A stretch of 14,705 nt of DNA from JAVKFF01 sp040226215 (GTDB lineage: Bacteria; Pseudomonadota; Alphaproteobacteria; DSM-16000; Inquilinaceae), in NCBI GenBank assembly GCA_040226215.1, contig JAVKFF010000164.1:1-14705 (forward strand), read 5' to 3'. Positions 7,658-14,666 of the stretch are shown piece by piece; the first letter of the stretch is position 1, and each line of letters starts with the position of its first letter. Both the position numbers and the translations under genes were made by a program. Under the pieces are notes generated by a model. That model had not been told where the DNA came from, did no database searches, and saw nothing but the letters and a program-made list of their open reading frames with translations.

Positions 7658-8545
7658 ATGAGCTTCAGCGAACAGAGCCTTCCCGAACCCGCCAACCAGC
7701 CGGGCCTGCCGCCGCCCCATGTGGTGGTGGTCGGCAATGAGAAGGGCGGCACCGGCAAGTCCACCACGGCCATGCACATCGCCACCGGGCTGATGCGCGA
7801 CGGCTACGAGGTGGCGATCATCGACCTCGACGCACGCCAGGGCACCACCACCGGCTTCTTCCGGCGCCGGCGGGAGACCGCGGAACGGCTGGGCGTGAAC
7901 CTGCCGATGGCGGAGGTCGAGGCGATCCAGCGTTCCGGCCTGCCCGACCGGCTGCAGGCCGAGCGCGCCGAGACCGAGGCGGTGGAGGCGGCGATCGCGC
8001 GCCTGGCGAAGCAGGTCGACGTGATCGTGATCGACACGCCGGGCAACGACACCGCGCTCAGCCGCGCCGCCCATGCGCGGGCCGACACGCTGATCACGCC
8101 CCTCAACGACAGCTTCATCGACCTCGACGTGCTGGCGCAGGTCGACCCGGACACGCTGGAGATCGTCCGGCCCAGCTTCTACGCCGAGATGGTCTGGGAA
8201 CAGCGCAAGCGCCGGGCAATCGCCGACCGCGGCTCGATCGACTGGATCGTCATGCGCAACAGGCTGAGCCAGCTCGACGCCCGCAACAAGCGCGATGTCG
8301 GCCAGATCCTGGAGAAACTGGCCCGGCGCATCGGCTTCCGCCTGCTCGACGGCTTCGGCGAGCGGGTGATCTTCCGCGAGCTTTACCTCCAGGGCCTCAC
8401 CCTGATGGACCTCAAGGAAAGCGGCGTGACCATGACGCTGAGCCATGTCGCGGCGCGCCAGGAGGTGCGGTCCCTGCTCGACAGTATCGACCTCGACGGC
8501 GTGCATCGCGGCCGGCGCTCCTATCTGTCGCAATCGCGCGGCTGA
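7658..8545 (+). CDS. mipZ: division-plane positioning ATPase MipZ
   Basis: The 295-residue protein is a ParA/MinD-superfamily P-loop ATPase. After a short 20-residue leader comes VVVVGNEKGGTGKST with the deviant Walker A motif (K29 signature lysine, K34). VAIIDLDARQGTTTGFF and the Walker B region VIVIDTPGND follow. The sequences RADTLITPLNDSFIDLDVL, VDWIV-type MRNRLSQLDARNK and FRELYLQGLTLMDL are characteristic of MipZ rather than plasmid ParA. In Caulobacter, MipZ forms a gradient from pole-bound ParB and blocks FtsZ assembly away from midcell. I chose the start at 7658 because it fits the family; the frame is open further upstream (to 7406), but that part is compositionally poor and no strong ribosome binding site marks any start. 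No parB or ftsZ gene is nearby. A VWA gene follows after 32 bp. Confidence 0.93.
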   Translation: MSFSEQSLPEPANQPGLPPPHVVVVGNEKGGTGKSTTAMHIATGLMRDGYEVAIIDLDARQGTTTGFFRRRRETAERLGVNLPMAEVEAIQRSGLPDRLQAERAETEAVEAAIARLAKQVDVIVIDTPGNDTALSRAAHARADTLITPLNDSFIDLDVLAQVDPDTLEIVRPSFYAEMVWEQRKRRAIADRGSIDWIVMRNRLSQLDARNKRDVGQILEKLARRIGFRLLDGFGERVIFRELYLQGLTLMDLKESGVTMTLSHVAARQEVRSLLDSIDLDGVHRGRRSYLSQSRG

Positions 8546-8577
8546 ATTCCGGACGGGATCACCCTACATTCTCCATC

Positions 8578-9327
8578 ATGGGAGATCGCAAGCCGACGCC
8601 ACCGACCACGGGAACCGCCGCCGACACCGATGTCTCGGCCTTTCTCGAACAGCTATCGCGCACGCCCGCGGCCCGCACCCAGGGCGGCAAGCGGGCGCGG
8701 CTGATTTTCGCGCTCGACGCCACGGCCAGCCGGGAGCCGACCTGGGACCGCGCCTGCCACCTGCAGGGCGAGATGTTCGAGGCGACGGCGCAGATCGGCG
8801 GTCTCGACGTGCAGCTCGTCTTCTATCGCGGCTTCCGCGAATGCAAGGCCACGCCCTTCGTCTCCGACGCCAGGGCGCTGGCCGAGCGCATGACGAAGGT
8901 GCAGTGCCGGGGCGGGCACACCCAGATCCGGCGCGTGCTGCAGCATGCGCTCAACACCAACGCCAAGGAGCCGGTTCAGGCGGTGGTCTTCGTCGGCGAC
9001 GCCTTCGAGGAGCCGGTCGACGATGTCTGCCACCTGGCCGGCCAGGTCGGTCTCGCCGGCGTGCCCATGTTCATGTTCCACGAGGGTGGCGACCCGGTGG
9101 TGGCCCGTGTGTTCAAGGAGATTGCCCGGCTCACCCGCGGCGCCTATTTCCCCTTCAACGCCGCCTCGGCCAACCGGCTCGGCGATCTGCTCGGCGCCGT
9201 CGCCGCCTATGCGGCAGGCGGGCTCAAGGCGCTGGGTCATTTCGGCGAGGGCAGCCGCGATGCCGGTCGGATCGAGGCCGCGCGCCAACTCACCGATCAG
9301 ATGACCCGGCGGGGTGGTGGCCGATGA
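8578..9327 (+). CDS. VWA (von Willebrand factor type A)-like protein, cytoplasmic
   Basis: The 249-residue protein has no signal peptide or membrane segment. A polar N-terminus of about 40 residues leads into a VWA-like fold: strand LIFALDATAS with a MIDAS-type D47-x-T49-x-S51, T115 in GGHTQI and D141 in VVFVGDAFEE. The MIDAS motif normally reads DxSxS, so Thr replaces the first Ser; metal binding could still be possible. VWA domains mediate metal-dependent protein contacts, often with AAA ATPases or in chaperone-like complexes. The gene starts 32 bp after mipZ without a clear ribosome binding site, and its stop overlaps the next start (ATGA), so it is almost certainly co-translated with the J-protein. 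I know no established function for this subfamily. Confidence 0.85.
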   Translation: MGDRKPTPPTTGTAADTDVSAFLEQLSRTPAARTQGGKRARLIFALDATASREPTWDRACHLQGEMFEATAQIGGLDVQLVFYRGFRECKATPFVSDARALAERMTKVQCRGGHTQIRRVLQHALNTNAKEPVQAVVFVGDAFEEPVDDVCHLAGQVGLAGVPMFMFHEGGDPVVARVFKEIARLTRGAYFPFNAASANRLGDLLGAVAAYAAGGLKALGHFGEGSRDAGRIEAARQLTDQMTRRGGGR

Positions 9328-10055
9328 TCCAGGCCTTCCTGCTCGGCGCCGGCCTGCTCGTCGCCTTGCTGATCGGCGGCTTCTGGTTCGCCAACTCGGA
9401 GCCCAGGCAGGTGATCCGCGTCGGTCGCATTGTCGGCGCGCTGGTGCTGATCGGCATCGCCGGGCTGCTGCTGATCAGCGGCCGGCTGCCCATGGCGCTT
9501 GCCGCGCTCGCCTTCGCGCTGCCGATGCTGATGCGCCTGCGCGCGCTGCGCAACTACGCCCGGTCCGCCTTCGGACCGGCGCGCGGCCAGCGCTCGGCGC
9601 TCAGGACCCGCTATCTCGACGTCTCGCTCGATCACGACACGGGCGAGATGGACGGTTACGTCACCGATGGCCCGTTCGAGGGGCGCCGGCTGTCGGAGAT
9701 GGACCTGGAGGCGCTTCGGGAACTTGGCAGGGCGATCGAGGAGGACCCGCAATCGGCGCAGATCCTGCTCGCCTATCTGCAGCGACGGTTCGGCGCGGAG
9801 GCCGGGGGCGAGGAGCAGGCCGGGTCTTCGGGCGGCGCCGGATCCGGCGGTGCTGCTGCCGCCAGCACATCGGCGATGACCGAGGCGGAGGCCTGGCAGA
9901 TTCTCGGCCTCGAACCCGGAGCGAGTGCCGGCGAGATCAAGTCGGCGCACCGCCGCCTGATGCGGCAATTCCATCCCGACCAGGGCGGCTCGGCCTATTT
10001 CGCGGCTAAACTTAATCAAGCACGCGACCTGCTTATGGGTCGGCGAAAGGGCTAG
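9324..10055 (+). CDS. membrane-anchored J-domain (DnaJ-like, Pam18/TIM14-like) protein
   Basis: The 243-residue protein starts at the ATG that overlaps the VWA stop codon. Residues about 3-24 and 36-74 are hydrophobic and give two or three membrane helices. A soluble middle segment (TRYLDVSLDHDTGEMDG to about residue 150) is followed by a Gly/Ala/Ser linker. The C-terminal 60 residues are a J-domain: AWQILGLEPGASAGEIK, the catalytic HPD at 217-219, then QGGSAYFAAKLNQARDLL. The last stretch strongly resembles mitochondrial Pam18/TIM14 (HPDKGGS..A.KINEAKDLL), as does the membrane-anchor-then-J layout. J-domains stimulate Hsp70 (DnaK) ATPase, so this protein probably recruits DnaK to the inner membrane. 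The substrate is unknown; the neighbours suggest a joint job with the VWA protein. Confidence 0.88.
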   Translation: MIQAFLLGAGLLVALLIGGFWFANSEPRQVIRVGRIVGALVLIGIAGLLLISGRLPMALAALAFALPMLMRLRALRNYARSAFGPARGQRSALRTRYLDVSLDHDTGEMDGYVTDGPFEGRRLSEMDLEALRELGRAIEEDPQSAQILLAYLQRRFGAEAGGEEQAGSSGGAGSGGAAAASTSAMTEAEAWQILGLEPGASAGEIKSAHRRLMRQFHPDQGGSAYFAAKLNQARDLLMGRRKG

Positions 10056-10138
10056 CGATCGGGTAAGACTGCGGCCGAGCAGCCGCCCGAGGCGCTCCCG
10101 AGTCGCTCCCGGATCGCCTTCCCGGTCCGGCAGGCAAT

Positions 10139-10177
10139 CCAGACGCACGAACCAGACGCACGAACCAGACGCACGAA
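10139..10177 (+). repeat. three perfect 13-bp tandem repeats in the galU leader
   Basis: CCAGACGCACGAA occurs three times in a row with no mismatch, and the last copy ends exactly where the galU ribosome binding site (GAGGT, 10178-10182) begins. Just upstream, two imperfect 11-mers (CGCTCCCGAGT, CGCTCCCGGAT; 10093-10114) are also in tandem. A slippage-prone array in this place could vary leader length between strains. Confidence 0.85.
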
Positions 10178-10189
10178 GAGGTACCCCGC

Positions 10190-11059
10190 ATGTCCAAACC
10201 GGTTCGCAAGGCCGTCTTTCCCGTCGCCGGTCTAGGCACCCGTTCGCTGCCGGCGACCAAGGCGGTGCCGAAGGAAATGCTGACCGTGGTCGACAAGCCG
10301 GTGCTGCAGTACGCCGTGGAGGAGGCGATCGAGGCCGGGATCGAGGTCTTCGTCTTCGTCACCTCGCGCGGCAAGACCGCGCTGGAGGATCATTTCGACC
10401 AGCATTTCGAGCTCTACGAGACGTTGCGCAAGCGCGGCAAGGAGGCGCAGCTCAAGCAGAGCCAGGACGCCGAGCTGCCGGTGGGCAAGTATCTGTTCGT
10501 GCGCCAGCCGGTACCGCTGGGCCTCGGCCACGCCGTCTGGTGCGCCAAGGAGGCGATCGGCGACGAACCCTGCGCGGTGCTGCTGCCCGACGAGGTGTTC
10601 CGCCACACGCCCAACGTGCTGTCCCAGATGCTCAAGGCCTATGGGGAGCGCGGCGGCAACCTGGTGGCGGTGCGCGAGGTTCCGCAGGCGGACACCGCCA
10701 AATACGGCATCCTCGACGTCGAGGCGGATGACGGCACGGTGGCCACCATGAAGGGCATGGTCGAGAAACCGAAGCCCGAGGAGGCGCCCTCCAACCTCTC
10801 CATCGTCGGCCGCTACGTGCTGCAGCCGGAGATCTTCGCGGCCATCGAGAAGCAGGGGCCGGGCGCGGGCAACGAGATCCAGCTGACCGACGCCATGGCG
10901 CAGCTCATCGGCCACCAGCCCTTCGCCGGCGTCCGCTTCGAGGGCGACCGCTTCGACTGCGGCGACAAGGCGGGCTTCGTGACCGCCAACATCGCCTTCG
11001 CGCTCGGCCGCGACGATCTGGCCCCGAAGGTGCGCGAGGAGATCGCCAGATACTTGTGA
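10190..11059 (+). CDS. galU: UTP--glucose-1-phosphate uridylyltransferase
   Basis: The 289-residue enzyme makes UDP-glucose from UTP and glucose 1-phosphate. The nucleotide-binding loop GLGTRSLPATKAVPKEM begins near residue 15, followed by VDKPVLQYAVEEAIEAG. Later come VEKPKPEEAPSNLSIVGRY, GAGNEIQLTDAM and DCGDKAGFVTAN, all standard in bacterial GalU. Length is normal. Translation starts at an ATG 7 nt after GAGGT. A gap of 134 bp separates it from the J-protein gene and contains the tandem repeats, so it may begin a new transcription unit. The product feeds the UDP-glucose dehydrogenase encoded next. Confidence 0.96.
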   Translation: MSKPVRKAVFPVAGLGTRSLPATKAVPKEMLTVVDKPVLQYAVEEAIEAGIEVFVFVTSRGKTALEDHFDQHFELYETLRKRGKEAQLKQSQDAELPVGKYLFVRQPVPLGLGHAVWCAKEAIGDEPCAVLLPDEVFRHTPNVLSQMLKAYGERGGNLVAVREVPQADTAKYGILDVEADDGTVATMKGMVEKPKPEEAPSNLSIVGRYVLQPEIFAAIEKQGPGAGNEIQLTDAMAQLIGHQPFAGVRFEGDRFDCGDKAGFVTANIAFALGRDDLAPKVREEIARYL

Positions 11060-11141
11060 TTGACCATTGCCATTCTGAGCAAACGGGACGATACCGCCGG
11101 CGCGCACGATCGCTGGTGCGCCAAACGAGGAGCGTCATGCG

Positions 11142-12491
11142 ATGAAGATCGCGATTATCGGTACCGGTTATGTCGGCCTGGTTTCGGGCGCCTGTTTTGC
11201 CGAGTTCGGCACCGATGTCGTCTGCGTCGACAAGGATGCGCGCAAGATCGAGCGGCTGAAGGCCGGCGAGATCCCGATCTACGAGCCGGGGCTCGACGCC
11301 ATGGTCCTGCGCAACAGCGCCGCCGGTCGGCTCACCTTCACCACGGAGCTCGCGGGCGCGATCGATGGTGCGGCGGCGGTCTTCATCGCGGTCGGCACGC
11401 CCTCCAGGCGCGGTGACGGCCATGCCGACCTCACTTACGTCTTCGGCGCGGCGGCGGAAGTGGCGGACGCGCTCGGCCACGAAACGGTCATCGTCACCAA
11501 GTCGACGGTCCCGGTCGGCACCGGGCGCCGCATCCTCGAGATCGTGCGTGAACGCCGTCCCGATCTGGACATTTCCGTCGCCTCGAACCCGGAGTTCCTG
11601 CGCGAGGGTTCGGCCATCACCGATTTCATGACGCCCGACCGGGTCGTCATCGGCACCCAGGACGAGAAGGCCGAGGAGGTGCTGCGCGCGCTCTACCGGC
11701 CGCTCTACCTGATCGAGACGCCGATCGTGGTGACCGGGCTGGAGACGGCGGAGCTGACCAAATACGCCGCCAACGCCTTCCTGGCGGTGAAGATCACCTT
11801 CATCAACGAGATCGCCGATCTCTGCGAGAAGGTCGGCGGCGACATCCACGACGTCGCCCGGGCGATGGGGCTGGACAAGCGCATCGGCGCGAAGTTCCTG
11901 CATCCGGGGCCCGGCTATGGCGGCTCCTGCTTCCCCAAGGACACGCGCGCGCTGGTCGCCACGGCCGACGAATACGCCTCGCCGCAGCGCATCGTCTCGG
12001 AGGTGGTCGCCATCAACGATGCCCGCAAGGTGGCCATGGTCGACCGCGTGGTGGCGGCCTGCAACGGCTCCGTCGACGGGCTGACGATCGGCGTCCTGGG
12101 TCTCGCCTTCAAGCAGAACACCGACGACATGCGCGAGGCGCCGAGCCTCGACATCATCCCGCGCCTGCAGCAGCAGGGCGCCACCATCAAGGCCTTCGAC
12201 CCGGCGGCGATGGGCGAGGCGAAGCACCTGCTCTCCGACATCGCCTATTGCGAGGATGCCTACGCGGCGATGGAGGACGTGGACTGCCTGGTCGTGCTGA
12301 CGGAGTGGAACCAGTTCCGCGCGATCGCGCCGTCACGCATCGCCAAGATGATGCGGGGCAGGGTCGTCGTCGACCTGCGCAACGTCTATGATCCGCAGGA
12401 GATGGCGGCGGCGGGGCTGACCTATCACTCGGTCGGCCGGCCGGCGGTCTCTGGGGCCAAGCAGACCCTACTCAAAGCAGCAGGAGCGTGA
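11142..12491 (+). CDS. ugd: UDP-glucose 6-dehydrogenase
   Basis: The 449-residue enzyme oxidises UDP-glucose to UDP-glucuronate with two NAD+. The Rossmann motif is at the very start (MKIAIIGTGYVGLVSGACF). VTKSTVPVGTG, SNPEFLREGSAI and the linker-helix segment KYAANAFLAVKITFINE follow. The catalytic cysteine is C263 in GPGYGGSCFPKD. A C-terminal UDP-binding domain includes GLAFKQNTDDMREAPS and VVLTEWNQF. GAGGAG ends 12 nt before the ATG; a competing upstream ATG in the leader stops after two codons. The gene lies 82 bp after galU and 6 bp before the phosphohexomutase. UDP-glucuronate would supply uronic acid residues of capsule, exopolysaccharide or lipopolysaccharide; no glycosyltransferase lies in the window to say which. 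Confidence 0.96.
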   Translation: MKIAIIGTGYVGLVSGACFAEFGTDVVCVDKDARKIERLKAGEIPIYEPGLDAMVLRNSAAGRLTFTTELAGAIDGAAAVFIAVGTPSRRGDGHADLTYVFGAAAEVADALGHETVIVTKSTVPVGTGRRILEIVRERRPDLDISVASNPEFLREGSAITDFMTPDRVVIGTQDEKAEEVLRALYRPLYLIETPIVVTGLETAELTKYAANAFLAVKITFINEIADLCEKVGGDIHDVARAMGLDKRIGAKFLHPGPGYGGSCFPKDTRALVATADEYASPQRIVSEVVAINDARKVAMVDRVVAACNGSVDGLTIGVLGLAFKQNTDDMREAPSLDIIPRLQQQGATIKAFDPAAMGEAKHLLSDIAYCEDAYAAMEDVDCLVVLTEWNQFRAIAPSRIAKMMRGRVVVDLRNVYDPQEMAAAGLTYHSVGRPAVSGAKQTLLKAAGA

Positions 12492-12497
12492 GTTCCC

Positions 12498-13904
12498 ATG
12501 TGCGCAGCCTACACCTTCGACCCCAGCATTCTGCGCGAATACGATATCCGCGGAATCGTCGGCCGGACGCTCAACGAGAGCGACGCCCGGGCTGTCGGCC
12601 ATGCCTTCGGCACGATGATCGCGCGCGATGGCGGCAGCCGGATCGCCGTGGGCTATGACGGCCGGGCGAGTTCGCCGGGCCTCGCCGCGGCGATGGCCGA
12701 AGGGCTCATGGCGGCCGGCATCAAGGTCACCGAGATCGGCCTCGGGCCGACGCCGATGCTCTACTTCACGCACAAGCATCTCGGCCTCGACGCCGGCGTG
12801 CAGATCACCGGCTCGCACAATCCGCCGGAATACAACGGCATCAAGATGGTGTCGTCGAAGGGCCCTGTCTTCGGCAGCCAGATCCAGGAGATCGGCCGTC
12901 TTTCCGCCGCTGGCGACCTGGCGAACGGGCAGGGCTCCAGCGAAGCCATCGACATCCGCGAGGCCTATGTCGACAGACTGTTGCGCGACTACACGGGCAG
13001 CCGGGACCTGACCATCGCCTGGGACTCCGGCAACGGCGCGGCGGGCGAGATCCTGCGCCGCATGACCGCCAGGCTGCCGGGCCGGCACATCCTGCTCTAT
13101 GACGAGATCGACGGCAGCTTCCCCAACCACCATCCGGATCCGACGGTGGCGGAGAACCTGGTCGACTTGCAGAAGGCGGTGGCGGAGCACGGCTGCGACA
13201 TCGGCATCGGCTTCGACGGCGACGGCGACCGCATCGGCGCCGTCGACGAGAAGGGCCGCATCGTCTGGGGCGACCAGCTGCTCGCGATCTACGCCGCCGA
13301 CGTGCTCAAGGACCACCAGGGCGAGACCATCATCGCCGACGTGAAGGCGAGCCAGGCGCTGTTCGACGCCATCGAGAAGGCCGGCGGCAAGCCGCTGATG
13401 TGGAAGACCGGCCACTCGCTGCTGAAGGCGAAGATGGCCGAGACCGGCTCGCCCCTGGCCGGCGAGATGTCGGGCCATATCTTCTTCAACGACAAGTGGT
13501 ACGGCTTCGACGACGCGCTTTATTGCGGCATCCGCCTCGCCGATCTTGTCAGCCGGGGCAGCGAGCCGCTGTCGGCCTACAAGGACCGCCTGCCGGACAT
13601 GCTGAACACGCCGGAAGTGCGCTTCCAGGTGGACGAGGTGCGCAAGTTCGCGATCGTCGACGAGGTGAAGCAGCGGCTGGCGAAAACCGACGCGCAGGTC
13701 AACGCCATCGACGGCGTGCGGGTGACCAACGAGGACGGCTGGTGGCTCCTGCGCGCCTCAAACACCCAGGACGTGCTGGTCGCCCGGGCGGAGGCGAACT
13801 CAGCCGAGGGCCTGGAGCGCCTGAAGGCGCAGATCATCGCCGAGCTGGCCAAGAGCGGCGTGGAAGCATCCGACGTCTTCGACCGGCCTTCCGCCGGGCA
13901 CTGA
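12498..13904 (+). CDS. phosphomannomutase/phosphoglucomutase (alpha-D-phosphohexomutase, AlgC/ManB type)
   Basis: The 468-residue enzyme interconverts hexose 6- and 1-phosphates. FREYDIRG-type ILREYDIRGIVG marks the N-terminus. The phosphoserine loop is TGSHNP with S106; the magnesium loop is GFDGDGDR with D240, D242 and D244; the sugar-specificity loop is GEMSGH (E323), typical of enzymes that accept glucose and mannose; the phosphate-binding segment RASNTQ is near the C-terminus. All four domains are present. An AGGAG lies in the last codons of ugd. The enzyme could supply glucose 1-phosphate for GalU and mannose 1-phosphate for GDP-mannose. Substrate preference cannot be fixed from sequence, so I give no symbol. 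Confidence 0.94.
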   Translation: MCAAYTFDPSILREYDIRGIVGRTLNESDARAVGHAFGTMIARDGGSRIAVGYDGRASSPGLAAAMAEGLMAAGIKVTEIGLGPTPMLYFTHKHLGLDAGVQITGSHNPPEYNGIKMVSSKGPVFGSQIQEIGRLSAAGDLANGQGSSEAIDIREAYVDRLLRDYTGSRDLTIAWDSGNGAAGEILRRMTARLPGRHILLYDEIDGSFPNHHPDPTVAENLVDLQKAVAEHGCDIGIGFDGDGDRIGAVDEKGRIVWGDQLLAIYAADVLKDHQGETIIADVKASQALFDAIEKAGGKPLMWKTGHSLLKAKMAETGSPLAGEMSGHIFFNDKWYGFDDALYCGIRLADLVSRGSEPLSAYKDRLPDMLNTPEVRFQVDEVRKFAIVDEVKQRLAKTDAQVNAIDGVRVTNEDGWWLLRASNTQDVLVARAEANSAEGLERLKAQIIAELAKSGVEASDVFDRPSAGH

Positions 13905-13951
13905 CGCCGGGTCTGGCCGTCCGGGCGTCGGCGACCAGGGGAGGGGCACCC

Positions 13952-14320
13952 ATGAAATTCTCCGTCAGCCACGCCGACGGCAGCGCCTTCGAGGGCGACG
14001 GCCTGCGCGGCTATTTCGAGTATCGCGAACTCGGCATCCGCGAGGCCACCGGCGGCAAGGTCGGCGCACACGTCATCCGCGCCGTGCCCGGCCGTCACGC
14101 CAGCGGGGAGACGCACAGCCACGGCCTCGACTTCCAGATGGTCTATGTGCTGAAGGGCTGGGTGCGCTTCTGGTACGAAGGCCAGGGCGAGATCTTGCTG
14201 CGCGCCGGCTCCTGCGTCCACCAGCCGCCCGGGATCCGCCACCGGGAGATCGAGCATTCCGACGACGTCGAGATGCTGGAGATCACCCTGCCGGCGGCAT
14301 TCGCGACCACGCCCGCCTGA
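13952..14320 (+). CDS. small cupin-domain protein
   Basis: The 122-residue protein is a single beta-barrel cupin. Metal-ligand motif 1 is partly kept in SGETHSHGLDFQMVYVLKGW, with H-x-H and a following acidic or polar position; motif 2 covers AGSCVHQPPGIRHREIEHS. I chose the ATG at 13952 because GGGAGGGG lies about 7 nt upstream; the frame is open further 5' but runs inside the phosphohexomutase gene. The gap to that gene is 47 bp, so co-transcription is likely. Single-domain cupins include isomerases, dioxygenases and ligand-binding proteins; nothing here decides between them, and a link to sugar metabolism is only positional. Confidence 0.85.
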   Translation: MKFSVSHADGSAFEGDGLRGYFEYRELGIREATGGKVGAHVIRAVPGRHASGETHSHGLDFQMVYVLKGWVRFWYEGQGEILLRAGSCVHQPPGIRHREIEHSDDVEMLEITLPAAFATTPA

Positions 14321-14340
14321 GCGGCGACCTCCCGGCCCGG

Positions 14341-14464
14341 CCGCGCGAGGTTCCGGCTCTCCCTTCCGGTCGGCCGGAACGACGGCGGTGGGGTTTGTGT
14401 GAAAACCTCACCGTCGTTCCGCACGAAGCGCAGCGGAGATGCGGAACCTCGAGCCCGTCTTCGC
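14341..14464. repeat. long imperfect palindromic repeat, copy 1
   Basis: Outer arms CGAGGTTCCG / CGGAACCTCG and inner arms CGGAACGACGG / CCGTCGTTCCG bracket a central hairpin (TGGGGTTT with AAACCTCA, one G-U pair) closing on a GTGTG-type loop. Between outer and inner arms each side holds a further small palindrome, so a branched, cruciform-like fold is possible. It begins 20 bp after the cupin stop codon and may end its transcript, although there is no T tract. Similar palindromic intergenic elements occur in many GC-rich alphaproteobacteria. Confidence 0.8.
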
Positions 14465-14483
14465 TACTGTAACAGCAGCCCAG

Positions 14484-14605
14484 CCGCGCGAGGTTCCGGC
14501 TCTCCCTTCCGGTCGGCCGGAACGACGGGGTTGGTTGCGCTGAACAATCCAACGTCGTTCCGCACGGAGCGCAGCGGAGATGCGGAACCTCGAGCCCGTC
14601 TTCGC
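14484..14605. repeat. long imperfect palindromic repeat, copy 2 (direct copy, period 143 bp)
   Basis: The first 45 bp are identical to copy 1, and the last 52 bp differ at one base (A in copy 1, G here). The central 25 bp are unrelated in sequence to the 27-bp centre of copy 1 yet again self-complementary (TTGG with CCAA, then TT with AA). The two copies are in the same orientation, separated by 19 bp. Confidence 0.8.
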
Positions 14606-14638
14606 CAACGTCGACAATGGCTAGGACTATCGGCCGGT

Positions 14639-14666
14639 CCCGGATCTCCGCTCCGCTGCGTCCGGG
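14639..14666. repeat. short hairpin related in reverse to the palindromic repeats
   Basis: CCCGGA at 14639-14644 pairs with TCCGGG at 14661-14666. Inside, ATCTCCGCTCCGCTGCG matches the reverse complement of the 3' half of the two larger repeats (ATCTCCGCTGCG) except for a duplicated CCGCT. It may be a remnant of the same repeat family in the opposite orientation. Confidence 0.5.

Noticed and set aside
8445..9323. Long plus-strand frame ahead of the J-protein, giving an apparent 536-residue protein
   Set aside because: The upstream part runs out of frame through mipZ and the VWA gene and is Arg/Gly/Ala-rich nonsense. The real start is the ATG overlapping the VWA stop at 9324.
10069..10088. 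GCGGC/GCCGC hairpin after the J-protein gene as a terminator
   Set aside because: The stem is only 5 bp and no T-tract follows; such short GC hairpins are frequent by chance here.
14341..14605. CRISPR-like array
   Set aside because: There are only two units, about 120 bp long and palindromic, with a 19-bp gap. Repeat and spacer lengths do not fit a CRISPR, and no cas genes are present.
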